A stretch of 64,000 nt of DNA from Erythrobacter sp. F6033 (GTDB lineage: Bacteria > Pseudomonadota > Alphaproteobacteria > Sphingomonadales > Sphingomonadaceae): the NCBI RefSeq assembly GCF_023016005.1, contig NZ_JALKAZ010000002.1, forward strand, positions 124,001 through 188,000, read 5' to 3'. Made by a program: the position numbers and the translations under genes. Shown here piece after piece: positions 1-11,654 of the stretch (position 1 is the first letter of the stretch; every line of letters begins with the position of its first letter). Under the pieces are notes generated by a model. It saw only the letters and a list, made by a program, of their open reading frames with translations, ran no database searches and was not told the DNA's origin.

Positions 1-630
1 ATGCGTTTGACCCAATTTCTTGAGCAAGAGGTGATGCTCGTCCATGTCCTCAGCCGTCCACTCTTCGGGAACGATTGGCATCAATACATCATAGGTTTTG
101 GCCGTATCCGCTTTCGCCAGGACGATTCCCATCCGCTGCATGATGCGGCGGTGATGCCCGTCGATCACCATGGCTTTGCGGTTGAAAGTGGAGGCATTCA
201 TAACGCCAGCTGCATTCTTGCGGGCAACCCCGGGCAACGTCTCAAGCCATTTTATCGCTTCGGCAGTTTCGAGATTTGATAAGTGCCGCAAATCGGCGCT
301 GCCGCGCTTATTGATGATGTAGGTAAGGCAGTCTTTCAAACGTTTGGCCGCGACGCTCGGAAAAGTTTGCCGCTGGAGCCGCGCCTCCAGTTCCTCGACC
401 GAGACTTCCGCAACAGCTTCCCACGATCCGAACTCCGCCAAAAGCGCGTCTGTCGATGCATTGGAAGCGGCGGTTTTGGTCTGTGCACCGATCACGCCGT
501 GTACCAGCACCCAAACAGGATCGCGGCGCTTTTCCGGCGGCCTCACGATACGCCCGAATGCCGCGATCAGCGCAGGCTGCATCCGGCGCAAGATATCGGT
601 GCGAGGATCAGGTCCGAGTGGCAACTCCAT
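1..630 (-). CDS. Endonuclease III-like DNA glycosylase, C-terminus off the window
   Basis: The gene reads leftward and leaves the window before its stop; 210 codons are visible. Seen: a helix-hairpin-helix with LPGVARKNAAG, whose Lys sits where endonuclease III has its catalytic Lys, followed by MVIDGHHRRIMQR, whose Asp sits at the catalytic Asp. EHHLLLKKLGQTH is the stretch that normally precedes the four-Cys iron-sulfur loop, which would lie outside. Family knowledge: HhH-GPD enzymes excise oxidised pyrimidines and nick the strand. The ATG at 630 is the first start after an in-frame TGA, 18 nt downstream of the next gene's stop. The HHRR after the Asp differs from the usual VDTHV/I, so it may belong to a divergent Nth subfamily. 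Confidence 0.75.
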   Translation of the reverse strand, partial: MELPLGPDPRTDILRRMQPALIAAFGRIVRPPEKRRDPVWVLVHGVIGAQTKTAASNASTDALLAEFGSWEAVAEVSVEELEARLQRQTFPSVAAKRLKDCLTYIINKRGSADLRHLSNLETAEAIKWLETLPGVARKNAAGVMNASTFNRKAMVIDGHHRRIMQRMGIVLAKADTAKTYDVLMPIVPEEWTAEDMDEHHLLLKKLGQTH

Positions 631-648
631 GCCAAGCGGATCGCACGA

Positions 649-1518
649 TCACGGGCGGCGCGCAAACCGCTCTACGAAGTCGCCCACACCTGCCATGCCT
701 TCGTATCCGAAGACATAGGCTGGTTCGACGGTGTCAGAGAAATCCAGCCCGCCCGCGCTGACCGCCGGATTGACATAGGCAGCCGTAGGATTGTGCAGAT
801 CGGATAGGCGCTTTGCTTCTTTCCAGATCGGTCCGATGACGGGATCGCCAAGCAAAGCGGGCCAATGACTGCCATCGTTTGTGTTGAAACTCGGCGTGCC
901 ATTGCCTGCGAAATTGCCGTCCGAAATCCGGTGGTACCTTACCTTGCGCCGGACAAAATAGATGTCCACCTCGCTTGTAGTAGATTCGTTCCAGTCGGAA
1001 TGCTGGACGAGATGGACATTGCCCCACATCTCTTCGGGCAAGCCGCGAATAAAGGCTGCGGAGACATCGGATTGCCCAGCTTCGGTGATCCACACATTGC
1101 CGCCCGCCTCAAGTGTGGCGCGGGCTTCTTTGGTAAGACGAGCAACCGCCGCATCACGGTCTGCATGGGCATCCACCCAGTTTTTGCCAAAGGCCAGATC
1201 GAACAGCTTGGAGGCAGGAATGAACTCGCCATCCTGCGTACCATAGGCACCGGCCGTGGCGATAAAACGAACGCAGGCAAACGCCGGATCGGCCAGCATT
1301 GTGCCCAGGCCAGCAACCGATTGCAGATCATCAACATCGGGCTTGCTGTCATAATTGGCGATCAGCAAATCGCGGTTCGGATCGAACTTGCCAATCATTG
1401 GCGCGTCATCACAGGACGGCGCCGAAGGCGCGGCATGATCGTGCGCGATTGCGGGAACGGCTGGTGCAATTGTCATGCAAACAGCGGTCAGGGCGAGCTT
1501 GAGTGTGCGAATTGTCAT
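649..1518 (-). CDS. Secreted nucleoside-hydrolase-like protein
   Basis: A 289-residue protein with a Sec signal peptide (hydrophobic stretch ending near AIAHDHA). After it, DSKPDVDDLQSVAGLG resembles the Asp-rich N-terminal motif of the inosine-uridine nucleoside hydrolase fold, where the aspartates hold Ca2+. The family normally cleaves N-glycosidic bonds, but the substrate here is unknown and the protein is probably periplasmic. Start: a TTG at 1527 would add three residues; the ATG at 1518 gives a cleaner signal peptide. Neither has a good ribosome site. It shares direction with the glycosylase (18 nt gap) and the DUF457 gene, but a common function is not evident. Confidence 0.55.
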   Translation of the reverse strand: MTIRTLKLALTAVCMTIAPAVPAIAHDHAAPSAPSCDDAPMIGKFDPNRDLLIANYDSKPDVDDLQSVAGLGTMLADPAFACVRFIATAGAYGTQDGEFIPASKLFDLAFGKNWVDAHADRDAAVARLTKEARATLEAGGNVWITEAGQSDVSAAFIRGLPEEMWGNVHLVQHSDWNESTTSEVDIYFVRRKVRYHRISDGNFAGNGTPSFNTNDGSHWPALLGDPVIGPIWKEAKRLSDLHNPTAAYVNPAVSAGGLDFSDTVEPAYVFGYEGMAGVGDFVERFARRP

Positions 1519-1551
1519 CGTTGTCAATTATGCACGATCAGAACTGTTTGG

Positions 1552-2070
1552 CTAGCCCCTTGCTCGCCGAATACCCAATCCAGCCAATGCGAAAAGGGCA
1601 CAAGGAAACCAGATCCATCTCAGTTCTGACAGCAAGGTCTCGACCCCGCGCATTGAGAAGAATTGCATGCCAATGGGAGATACCCGGATCGGCGTAACGG
1701 GCGCAAAGATGCGGCTATCATCGAACGGCCACCACAATGCGGCGCCCAATCCGCCGCTTGTCAGCGTATCGAGCAAACCATGGCTCGCCATCGCGAGAAT
1801 AAGAAAGGCGAAGGCGATCAGACTGCGCGCCTCGCGCCAGCATGCACTCAGAACGCCTGCGCATATCGCGGCAAAAGCAACCGAATGGGTCGCGCCCCGG
1901 TGACCCCACGCATCGGCATATTCCACACCAAGTTTGAAGCCGACCACATCCGCATCAGGCAGCACCGCGAAAGCCATCCCGGCGATTGCCACGCGCGGAG
2001 GAATGCGGTTCGTCCCAGCCGCGACCGCGATTGCCAATGGCACAATCGCGTGTGAGAAGACCGTCGGCAA
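1552..2070 (-). CDS. DUF457 family membrane-bound metal-dependent hydrolase-like protein
   Basis: A 172-aa integral membrane protein. The opening MPTVFSHAIVPLAIA, then VLPDADVVG and GHRGATHSV, are the His/Asp signature of the YdjM/DUF457 family, annotated as putative metal-dependent hydrolases of the inner membrane. About four hydrophobic helices follow. The start is TTG at 2070; no ATG lies near it and the sequence right after it is the conserved N-terminus. It begins nine nucleotides after the stop of the YceI gene, so the two are probably co-transcribed. The biochemical reaction of this family is not established. Confidence 0.75.
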   Translation of the reverse strand: MPTVFSHAIVPLAIAVAAGTNRIPPRVAIAGMAFAVLPDADVVGFKLGVEYADAWGHRGATHSVAFAAICAGVLSACWREARSLIAFAFLILAMASHGLLDTLTSGGLGAALWWPFDDSRIFAPVTPIRVSPIGMQFFSMRGVETLLSELRWIWFPCALFALAGLGIRRARG

Positions 2071-2079
2071 TTGTGCGCT

Positions 2080-2691
2080 TTATCGCTCGAATACGAGCGA
2101 GAATGTCACAGGCACAACGGGCGTGATTGAAGGCAATCCGGCAAGCTCTTGCAACTGCGCAAGACCATCAACCAGTTCGTAGCGCGATGCATCGACTATC
2201 ACCGGAGCATCGGAAACGGCGAGCACGCGGTCCGGGCCGGCGCGGGTCACAGTCACTTCGGCCTGAAACGGTGCCTCCACACCTTTCAGCGCCAATGTTC
2301 CATCAAGGGTGGTCTTGGTGCTTTCGCCGAGACCCAAAGTCTTGAACGGCGCCGGATCGATCTGAGCCGTAACGGTCGCGCTGGGATTGTCTGCAACTAC
2401 GAACAGAACATCGCGCATTCGCTCGTTGCGAATGTCCACGCCGGTGCTGACCGAAGCGAGGTCAATTTCAATGGTCGCCGTGCCTTCTGCCGTGACATTT
2501 CCGCTGACCGTTTCAAACGTGTTGATCTCGGCGATTTCATCGGCCTTGATCGAGACATAGGAAAGCTCAGATGCGGAACCGTCCAGTGTCCATGTGCCTT
2601 CAGTAAGCGCGGATGGCTCTGCCGGAGCTTGCGAGCAGGCCGCTGTGATAAAGAGCGAAGCGGCGGCGAATATGCGGAGTTTCATGGTCAC
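2080..2691 (-). CDS. YceI family lipoprotein
   Basis: A 203-aa protein with a lipobox ending at Cys19 (ITAAC), so it is probably lipid-anchored. The rest matches the YceI lipocalin-like fold: TWTLDGSASELSYVSIK near the start, VDIRNERMRDVLF in the middle, and alternating hydrophobic strands. YceI domains bind polyprenyl chains in other bacteria; the ligand here is unknown. The frame opens at GTG 2691 with a GGGA ribosome site; ATG 2685 is an alternative two codons later. It lies between guaA and the DUF457 gene on the same strand. Confidence 0.8.
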   Translation of the reverse strand: MTMKLRIFAAASLFITAACSQAPAEPSALTEGTWTLDGSASELSYVSIKADEIAEINTFETVSGNVTAEGTATIEIDLASVSTGVDIRNERMRDVLFVVADNPSATVTAQIDPAPFKTLGLGESTKTTLDGTLALKGVEAPFQAEVTVTRAGPDRVLAVSDAPVIVDASRYELVDGLAQLQELAGLPSITPVVPVTFSLVFER

Positions 2692-2763
2692 GAATGGAGT
2701 CCCGTTGATAAGAGCTTTGCAGCGGCAAATATCAGAATGAACGAGACGGGCAAAGGTTGCCGT

Positions 2764-4338
2764 CTATTCCCATTCAATCGTACCGGGCGGTTTGCTCGTA
2801 TAGTCATAAACGACCCTGTTGATGCCTTGCACTTCGTTGACAATCCGCGTGGCGCATCCGGTCAGGAAACTTGCCTCGAACGGGTAGACATCGGCGGTCA
2901 TGCCATCGGTCGAAGTGACAGCGCGCAGTCCGCAGACACTGTCATATGTGCGCCCATCACCCATCACGCCCACGGTTTTGACGGGCAGCAACACTGCGAA
3001 TGCCTGCCAGATGTCGTCGTAAAGTCCGGCATTGCGAATCTCTTCGAGATAGATCGCATCGGCTTTGCGCAGGATATCGCAGCGTTCTTTGGTCACTTCG
3101 CCCGGAATACGGATGGCAAGGCCGGGGCCGGGGAACGGATGGCGCCCGACGAACATATCCGGCAGACCAAGTTCACGGCCCAATTCGCGCACTTCATCTT
3201 TGAAGAGTTCACGCAGCGGCTCCACCAACTGCATATTCATGCGCTCCGGCAGGCCACCGACATTGTGGTGGCTCTTAATCGTCACGCTCGGTCCGCCGGT
3301 GAAGCTGACGCTTTCGATCACGTCGGGATACAGCGTTCCCTGCGCGAGGAAATCAGCGCCGCCGATCTTTCCGGCCTCTTCCTCGAACACATTGATAAAT
3401 TCGCCGCCGATGAATTTGCGCTTTCTCTCCGGATCGGTCTGTCCGGCAAGGCCAGCCATAAACCGCTCTTCGGCGTCCACCACGACGAGCGGTATATTGT
3501 AATGATCGCGGAACATGGTTTCGACCTGCTCGCGCTCGTTCAGGCGGAGGAGACCGTGATCGACGAAGACGCAGGTCAGCTGGTCGCCGATTGCCTCGTG
3601 AATCAGGATCGCGGCGACCGAACTGTCGACGCCGCCGGACAGCCCGCAGATGACTTTACCATCGCCGACTTGATCGCGGATTTCGCGGATCTTGGTGTCG
3701 CGATACGCCGCCATCGACCAGTCACCTGCAAGCCCGCAAACGCGGTGGACGAAGTTTGCGAGCAATTTGCCGCCATCGGGCGTGTGGACGACTTCGGGGT
3801 GGAACTGAGTGCCGTAAAACTGGCGTTCTTCATCTGCGATAACCGCAAATGGTGCGCCGTCGCTGGTCGCGACAATTTCAAAACCCGGTGCGAATTGCGT
3901 GACTTTATCGCCGTGGCTCATCCAGACTTGGTGGCGCTCGCCCTCTTTCCAAAGGCCGTCAAACAGCGCGCAGTCTTTTGTCACGGTCAGATAGGCACGG
4001 CCAAATTCGCCGCCTTCACCGGTTTCATGACCGGGACGGACCTCGCCGCCAAGCTGCTGGCTCATCACCTGCTGGCCGTAACAAATGCCAAGGATCGGAA
4101 TTCCCGCCTCGAAAAAGCTTTGCGGCGCGCGCGGGCTGCCTTCGTCGGGCACACTCGCAGGAGAGCCAGACAGGATGATTCCTTTCGGCTTCATCCGCTG
4201 AAACGCTTCTTCGGCCAGAGTGAAAGGCGCGATCTCGGAATAGACCCCCGCCTCGCGCACTCGGCGTGCAATTAGCTGCGTAACCTGACTGCCGAAATCG
4301 ACAATCAGGATCGAATCTGGGAGATGCTCTGCGTCCAT
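2764..4338 (-). CDS. guaA: GMP synthase (glutamine-hydrolysing)
   Basis: A 524-aa protein with both halves of GuaA. The N-terminal class I amidotransferase has its nucleophile in GICYGQQ (Cys86) and HPE at His180/Glu182. The ATP pyrophosphatase follows with the P-loop SGGVDSS near 234-240, and the dimerisation domain carries [12 protein letters not shown] and ends in PPGTIEWE. It converts XMP, glutamine and ATP to GMP in the cytoplasm. The length is normal. A region holding two similar dyads lies 141-175 nt upstream of the start and could be its control region. Confidence 0.98.
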   Translation of the reverse strand: MDAEHLPDSILIVDFGSQVTQLIARRVREAGVYSEIAPFTLAEEAFQRMKPKGIILSGSPASVPDEGSPRAPQSFFEAGIPILGICYGQQVMSQQLGGEVRPGHETGEGGEFGRAYLTVTKDCALFDGLWKEGERHQVWMSHGDKVTQFAPGFEIVATSDGAPFAVIADEERQFYGTQFHPEVVHTPDGGKLLANFVHRVCGLAGDWSMAAYRDTKIREIRDQVGDGKVICGLSGGVDSSVAAILIHEAIGDQLTCVFVDHGLLRLNEREQVETMFRDHYNIPLVVVDAEERFMAGLAGQTDPERKRKFIGGEFINVFEEEAGKIGGADFLAQGTLYPDVIESVSFTGGPSVTIKSHHNVGGLPERMNMQLVEPLRELFKDEVRELGRELGLPDMFVGRHPFPGPGLAIRIPGEVTKERCDILRKADAIYLEEIRNAGLYDDIWQAFAVLLPVKTVGVMGDGRTYDSVCGLRAVTSTDGMTADVYPFEASFLTGCATRIVNEVQGINRVVYDYTSKPPGTIEWE

Positions 4339-4478
4339 GGATGCGAGTTACGGAGCGAGCTCGCCCCTGTCCAGCGCCTCCGTCCTCGTGCGCTATCGCT
4401 TTCGACAACTATTGCGCGACTTTTGCGCGAGCTGCGTGTCATGCGAAGCCACAGCATGCCGTAGCGACACAGTTTATG

Positions 4479-4513
4479 TTGCAAAATACGCAATCAAATT
4501 GCATATTTTCGCA
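4479..4513. promoter_or_regulatory. Two similar dyads, candidate operator
   Basis: Two copies of a TTGC-A/T-rich-CGCA word lie 20 nt apart: TTGCAAAATACGCAA at 4479-4493 and TTGCATATTTTCGCA at 4499-4513. Each is partly self-complementary and they sit in an AT-rich island inside a GC-rich gap. The two-turn spacing suggests cooperative protein binding. Which regulator binds, and whether it controls guaA (leftward) or transcription rightward, cannot be told from sequence. Confidence 0.4.
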
Positions 4514-5015
4514 TTTGAGTTTCATGCAATCGAACAGCATATGGGCCGTGCAACGCGGTTTAAGGCACTCTCTCTCCCCGCCGAACCGGTTGCAAAGCGC
4601 AGCGCGGGATCATTGAGACCGCCCTGCCTGTCTGCTTGTTACCGGCGAGCGGCCAACCATGCGAACTGATCGGCGTAGCTGGCTTCCAGCACGCTGCACC
4701 GACCTCCCCCATCGCATGGGTTTTCAGCGCAATCCCCCAGCGCTGCGGCCGTCTACAATGGTAACGTACCAGCAGCGAGCGAGACGCGGCCGCCATTCTC
4801 TCCCCCCCCGAAACGGTGGCTGCGTCTCCACCCCGCACGAAGCAATGATCATCCAGCAATCGAATTTTCCGATCACAAGTCTCGGAAATTACCATGCGCT
4901 CGACGGTAACAAAATTACTCCTTGCTTCGTATTTGTAACTAGAACCTCGGAGCCATTCTGGCTTCGTCAGGCCCGGCAGCTAGTCAGCCTCCGGGAATTA
5001 TCAGGAGTACGGGCT
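4514..5015. other. Non-coding stretch upstream of a tiny ORF
   Basis: About 500 nt with no convincing gene. The open frames across it have arginine/cysteine-rich translations without recognisable motifs and no good ribosome sites. A C-rich tract (TCTCCCCCCCCG) lies near 4799-4810. No clear promoter hexamers or hairpin terminator were seen. Confidence 0.4.
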
Positions 5016-5099
5016 ATGAACGCTCTCGCCGAAAAGATGGTCGCAATTGTCATTGCAATCGGCCTCAGCACGGTTTCGCTCAACACGCTTATCGTGTGA
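5016..5099 (+). CDS. Possible 27-residue single-helix membrane peptide
   Basis: An ATG at 5016 opens 27 codons: MNALAEKMVAIV then IAIGLSTVSLNTLIV. An AGGAG ribosome site lies 8 nt upstream, and a strong hairpin lies 15 nt after the stop. The peptide is a short amphipathic start followed by one hydrophobic helix, as in small membrane proteins and type I toxins. A longer frame opens further upstream (4659), but its upstream part looks non-coding. No function can be assigned; the case rests on ribosome site, helix character and terminator. Confidence 0.5.
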   Translation: MNALAEKMVAIVIAIGLSTVSLNTLIV

Positions 5100-5114
5100 T
5101 CGAGCCGACAATTT

Positions 5115-5148
5115 GGAGCGGCACCCGGTTTGATCCGGATGCCGCTCC
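5115..5148 (+). terminator. Hairpin terminator after the tiny ORF
   Basis: GGAGCGGCA...CCGG pairs with CCGG...TGCCGCTCC around a short loop, followed by a T-rich TTGTTTTAT. It ends rightward transcripts just before the convergent acyl-CoA synthetase gene and could serve both strands. Confidence 0.7.
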
Positions 5149-5155
5149 AGTTGTT

Positions 5156-6703
5156 TTATCTGTCCAGTTTCTCGGCCAGATCGCGCAGATCGGTCTTCAA
5201 CAATTTGCCGATATGGCTGCGCGGCATTTCATCGATCGGATGCAATACCGATAGCCGCTGAGTCTTACCCAGCCGTGCGTTCACTTCACCGCAAATCTCA
5301 TCGCAGCTGCGCCCGCCTTCCTTGACAACAACAAAGCCGACAGGCGTTTCGCCCCATTGCCGTGACGCAATGCCGACGACAGCAGCCTCAATGACGTCAC
5401 CTTCTTGTTCGAGTTCGGCTTCCAAATCACTCGGGTAGATGTTGAACCCGCCTGAGATGATCATGTCTTTCGCGCGCCCCACCAGCTCAACAAAGCCTTG
5501 GTCATCGACGCGGCCAATATCGCCCATGCGCATCCAAACCTCGCCTGTCTCCGGATCGGTCCATTGCGCCTCTGCGGTTTTATCCGGGCGATTTTTGTAA
5601 CCGCTCATCATCGTCAAGGACCGCCCGATCAGATTGCCGGGCGTGCCCGCGGGCACCGGATTGTCATCATCATCAAGCACTTTAAGCTCGCTACCCGGAG
5701 CTGGCCTGCCGACGGTGTGCAGTTTATCCGGAAATTCATGACACGCGAGCAGGCAAACGACACCGCCTTCGGTCATCGAATAAATCTCGATCAACCCGCC
5801 CGGCATTCGGCGCAGCACCTCTGCTTTCAGCTCGGCAGAAAACGGCGCCGATGTGCAATATTTGAGCGCCATCGAAGACAGATCAAAATCATCGAATGCC
5901 GGAAAATCCATCAGCCGCTGATATTGCACCGGGACAAGCATCGTGACGGTGGCCTTGTCCGATTGCGCGTGAGCAAGCCATTTGGGAGCGTCGAACTTGC
6001 CCATAATGCGAACCGACCCGCCTGCCAGCAGCGGGGGCAAGAATGCGACCATAGTGGTGTTGGAATAGAGTGGCGTCGAGGCGAGCGAGCGCACCGGCAG
6101 GCCTGCCTCCAGATATGACAGGGCCGTTGAGCCGAATTGCCGCCAACGCATCTGGTGCGAATGCACAATGCCCTTCGGAATGCCGGTGGTACCGCTAGAA
6201 TAGATAATGTTGAAAGGATCACCCGGCTCGGGATCAAAATCTGGCGCAGTTGTTCCCGCTGGAGCCATCCACCCGTTGATCTCTTCCAGAGGCACACGGA
6301 TCAGATCGGCCATAAAGTCAGGGCCAAGCTCGTCCGCTTTTGCTTCATCGATAAACAAATGCCGGGCGCCAGAATCCTTGGCCATGCCTTCAAGCTGGTC
6401 TGGAGACGCCGAAGTCGTCAGCGGCGCGGCAACTCCGCCTGCGCGTACGGCCGCAAGAAAGACGAGTGCATAATTGACGCTTGAATAGCCGAGGATTGCG
6501 ACTGACTGCCCGCGCTTCAATCCGGTTTCGATCAGACGCGCGGCAAGGCGCTCAATCTCACAAATAAGTTCAGCCCAAGCGCACTCGCGGGCTTCATCAA
6601 CGAGAGCGATCCTATCCGGGTTCGCTACAGCCCAGTCACGCAAAATTTCATGGAATGAACCAAAGGGCTCGGTGAGTTTACCGGACATGTTGTGGTCAAT
6701 CAT
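5156..6703 (-). CDS. AMP-dependent acyl-CoA synthetase/ligase
   Basis: A class I adenylate-forming enzyme of about 515 aa. Seen: the phosphate loop YSSGTTGIPKG, the aromatic/TE motif YSMTEGG, the hinge region MGDIGRVDDQG, the AMP-binding GRAKDMIISGGFNIYPSD, and a C-terminal RSHIGKLLK with the likely catalytic Lys. It would activate a carboxylic acid to an acyl-adenylate and then the CoA thioester. The acid cannot be told from sequence; a second, separate ligase lies at 25175. The frame opens at TTG 6721; the ATGs at 6703 and 6688 are equally possible and none has a strong ribosome site. Confidence 0.85.
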   Translation of the reverse strand: MIDHNMSGKLTEPFGSFHEILRDWAVANPDRIALVDEARECAWAELICEIERLAARLIETGLKRGQSVAILGYSSVNYALVFLAAVRAGGVAAPLTTSASPDQLEGMAKDSGARHLFIDEAKADELGPDFMADLIRVPLEEINGWMAPAGTTAPDFDPEPGDPFNIIYSSGTTGIPKGIVHSHQMRWRQFGSTALSYLEAGLPVRSLASTPLYSNTTMVAFLPPLLAGGSVRIMGKFDAPKWLAHAQSDKATVTMLVPVQYQRLMDFPAFDDFDLSSMALKYCTSAPFSAELKAEVLRRMPGGLIEIYSMTEGGVVCLLACHEFPDKLHTVGRPAPGSELKVLDDDDNPVPAGTPGNLIGRSLTMMSGYKNRPDKTAEAQWTDPETGEVWMRMGDIGRVDDQGFVELVGRAKDMIISGGFNIYPSDLEAELEQEGDVIEAAVVGIASRQWGETPVGFVVVKEGGRSCDEICGEVNARLGKTQRLSVLHPIDEMPRSHIGKLLKTDLRDLAEKLDR

Positions 6704-6815
6704 GCGCGAAGGTGTAGACAAGGTGGCACGTGACGCAAAAGGAATTTCGTTAAGGTATGGCTGTCATCGTTGTTGTGTAGCGCCGTGATGAAGTGGGCGC
6801 GGGGAGAATCAAGAA

Positions 6816-7757
6816 ATGCTGGCGATCAAAGGATTATCTTGGGCAGTGATAGCCATGCTCCCTTTAAGTTCATTGGCGGCGCAAGATTTAAAGGATGACC
6901 CCGCTTACAAGGAAATGCTTCGAAAGGGGCCGCCAGCACCTCCGGTCCACACCAATGTCGAGCCGGAGCGCCCGAAAGCAGAAAGCGCGCCCGCACCGCA
7001 ACCTCCGCCGCAAACAGAACCAGACGCTTCTGAAAAGCCATTCGTTGAAATCCCTTCGGTTCTCGCTGTTTTCGCGCATCCCGACGATGAGATTATGTTC
7101 GCGCCAGTGCTTTCCCGCATCGCAAGGGAAGGCGGCGAAGTCACAGTGGTCTACGCCACCAGCGGAGACGCCGGGCCCGGAGTCAGCGGAATGGAGCCGG
7201 GCAATGCTCTGGCCGAGCTGCGCGAAAGCGAGGCGCAATGCGCGGCTGATGCGCTTAAGCTGGACAGTCCAATCTTCTGGAAGCTTGGCGATGGCAAACT
7301 GTCAGATTTCGCCAGAGGTGATCAGACCCTTGGCCCTTCACTAGCCCGCATGGTGGGTGAAGTCATCGCAGAGACAAGCCCGCAGGTCATTATGACGTGG
7401 GGGCCAGACGGCGGGTACGGCCACGCCGATCACCGGATGATCAGCGCCGCTGTCACGCAAGTGGTTCAGACACTGGGTGATGCCCGCCCCGAATTGCTGT
7501 ATTCCGCCATACCCGATGGCAGTCGCCCACAGATTGCGGCATTTGACAGCTGGGCCACGGTCCACCCCGCCCTGGTGACAGATAGGATACGCTACATGCC
7601 GCTCGATCTGTACAATGCGCGCGATGCGATGGATTGCCACAAGAGCCAGTTTAGCGAGGAAGCGCGCAAAGGATTGACCAATCTTCTGCACGATAGTGTG
7701 TGGCGCGGAACGGTCTATTTCAGGCTCGCTTTCCCTGAGCCTGTCGAGCCGGGATAG
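6816..7757 (+). CDS. Secreted PIG-L/LmbE family deacetylase
   Basis: A 313-aa protein with a signal peptide (WAVIAMLPLSSLAAQ), then a proline/glutamate-rich linker to about residue 75. The PIG-L catalytic fold follows: VFAHPDDEIMF (zinc ligands and the general base Asp) and GHADHRM (third zinc His). The family removes N-acetyl groups from GlcNAc-containing or similar amides. A signal peptide and linker place this one in the periplasm, unlike the cytoplasmic mycothiol/bacillithiol members, so a cell-wall or glycan substrate is possible but unproven. A GGGGAGA ribosome site precedes the ATG. Confidence 0.8.
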   Translation: MLAIKGLSWAVIAMLPLSSLAAQDLKDDPAYKEMLRKGPPAPPVHTNVEPERPKAESAPAPQPPPQTEPDASEKPFVEIPSVLAVFAHPDDEIMFAPVLSRIAREGGEVTVVYATSGDAGPGVSGMEPGNALAELRESEAQCAADALKLDSPIFWKLGDGKLSDFARGDQTLGPSLARMVGEVIAETSPQVIMTWGPDGGYGHADHRMISAAVTQVVQTLGDARPELLYSAIPDGSRPQIAAFDSWATVHPALVTDRIRYMPLDLYNARDAMDCHKSQFSEEARKGLTNLLHDSVWRGTVYFRLAFPEPVEPG

Positions 7758-7816
7758 AGCCATCTAACCACGAAGCACTCAAGCGGTGGAAAAGCACGCC
7801 GAATTGCGCGTGTTAG

Positions 7817-10396
<2,580 letters not shown>

Positions 10397-10449
10397 TTGA
10401 GTTGTTCAGGAACCCGATTGAGTTGACGATGTAATTGAAGGTGTAATGA

Positions 10450-11649
10450 TTGGCCGATAACGAACTGGACAAGATGACGGGTGAGCAGCACCATACGACC
10501 GAAATCCAGCAGGTCAGCTTCCTCGCTGTGGTTGGTGCTGTCACCTTTTTGCTTATCTGGATCGCATGGCCATTTGCGACCCCGCTGCTTTGGTCCGCGC
10601 TGGCAGCAATCATGTTCCAGCCCCTTTATAAATGGGTTTTGATCAAAGTTCGCGGGCGCCGAAATCCCGCAGCGATCATCACATTGTCGGTTATCTTTCT
10701 GGCCGTGGTTCTACCGGCATTGTGGATCGGCACGATGGTTGTCGGCCAAGCACTGTCGGCGATCGCATCTTTTCAGAATGACCCCATCGATCTCGCTGCG
10801 TGGGCCAATCATCTATACAGCACGCTACCGATCCCAGTGCAGGATATGATCGATGAGAGCGGCTGGAACGATATGTCTGAGGCGCAGCGCCGGCTTCAGG
10901 ATCTGCTTGGCGAAAGCTCGGGAATGCTGGCCAGCTCAGCCGTTTCCATAGGTAGCGGCGCGCTCAGCTTTTTCCTCAGCTTTGGCCTTGGGCTTTATGT
11001 CACCTACTTCCTGCTGCGCGATGGATCACGGATCGGCGAGACGATCCTCCATTCCGCCCCGGTCGAGCGCGAGATCGCTGACCGATTGGCTGAACGCTTC
11101 CTCGGCATTGTCCGCGCTACTATCAAGGGATCGGGTGTTGTGGGCTTGGTTCAGGGCACATTGGGCGGCATCACTATGGCGATTGCCGGTGTGCCATCCG
11201 CACTGCTGCTGGCCGTAATGATGGCCATTCTCGCACTGATCCCGGCTGTTGGAACGGCGCTCGTCTGGGCACCGGTCGGAATATGGCTGCTTGTCACAGG
11301 GTCTGTGTGGCAGGGCGTGTTTGTTCTGGCATCCGGCTTCATCATCATCAGCTCCGCAGACAATGTCCTGCGCCCGATACTGGTGGGCCGCGACACCGGC
11401 ATTCCTGATTGGATCATTTTGGTGACGACGCTTGGCGGCCTCTCGATCGCAGGTTTCTCCGGCATCGTTCTTGGTCCACTTGTCGCTGGCCTGTTCCTCG
11501 CTAGCTGGTCAATCCTGCAGGAACAACGGGCCGAGGATGAAGAGGCAGCGGCCAAATACCGCACGCGTGTGGGTATCGACGGCAAGGCGAGAGATGATTT
11601 GGTCGCCCCCGTGCTTGCAGTAAACGTCAAGCGCGCCGAGGAAGACTGA
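10450..11649 (+). CDS. AI-2E/PerM family transporter
   Basis: A 399-aa membrane protein with the typical plan: two N-terminal helix pairs (near 25-45 and 65-95), a soluble region containing a coiled segment, then four to five helices ending near residue 360. GVPSALLLAVMMAILALIPAVG is the family's signature region. Members include the E. coli autoinducer-2 exporter TqsA and PerM, and others are Na+/H+ antiporters, so the cargo is unassigned. The start is TTG at 10450 with GAAGG 8 nt before it; no ATG lies nearby. It runs 5 nt before the next gene. Confidence 0.8.
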   Translation: MADNELDKMTGEQHHTTEIQQVSFLAVVGAVTFLLIWIAWPFATPLLWSALAAIMFQPLYKWVLIKVRGRRNPAAIITLSVIFLAVVLPALWIGTMVVGQALSAIASFQNDPIDLAAWANHLYSTLPIPVQDMIDESGWNDMSEAQRRLQDLLGESSGMLASSAVSIGSGALSFFLSFGLGLYVTYFLLRDGSRIGETILHSAPVEREIADRLAERFLGIVRATIKGSGVVGLVQGTLGGITMAIAGVPSALLLAVMMAILALIPAVGTALVWAPVGIWLLVTGSVWQGVFVLASGFIIISSADNVLRPILVGRDTGIPDWIILVTTLGGLSIAGFSGIVLGPLVAGLFLASWSILQEQRAEDEEAAAKYRTRVGIDGKARDDLVAPVLAVNVKRAEED

Positions 11650-11654
11650 ACCCC

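Noticed and set aside
2149..4275. A 708-codon open frame on the plus strand
   Set aside because: It lies opposite guaA and the YceI gene, has no ATG start of its own (begins at TTG) and no recognisable domain. The minus-strand proteins are certain, so this is a by-product of codon bias.
4560..4895. A 111-codon minus frame in the long gap
   Set aside because: Arg/Cys-rich translation without motifs and no ribosome site.
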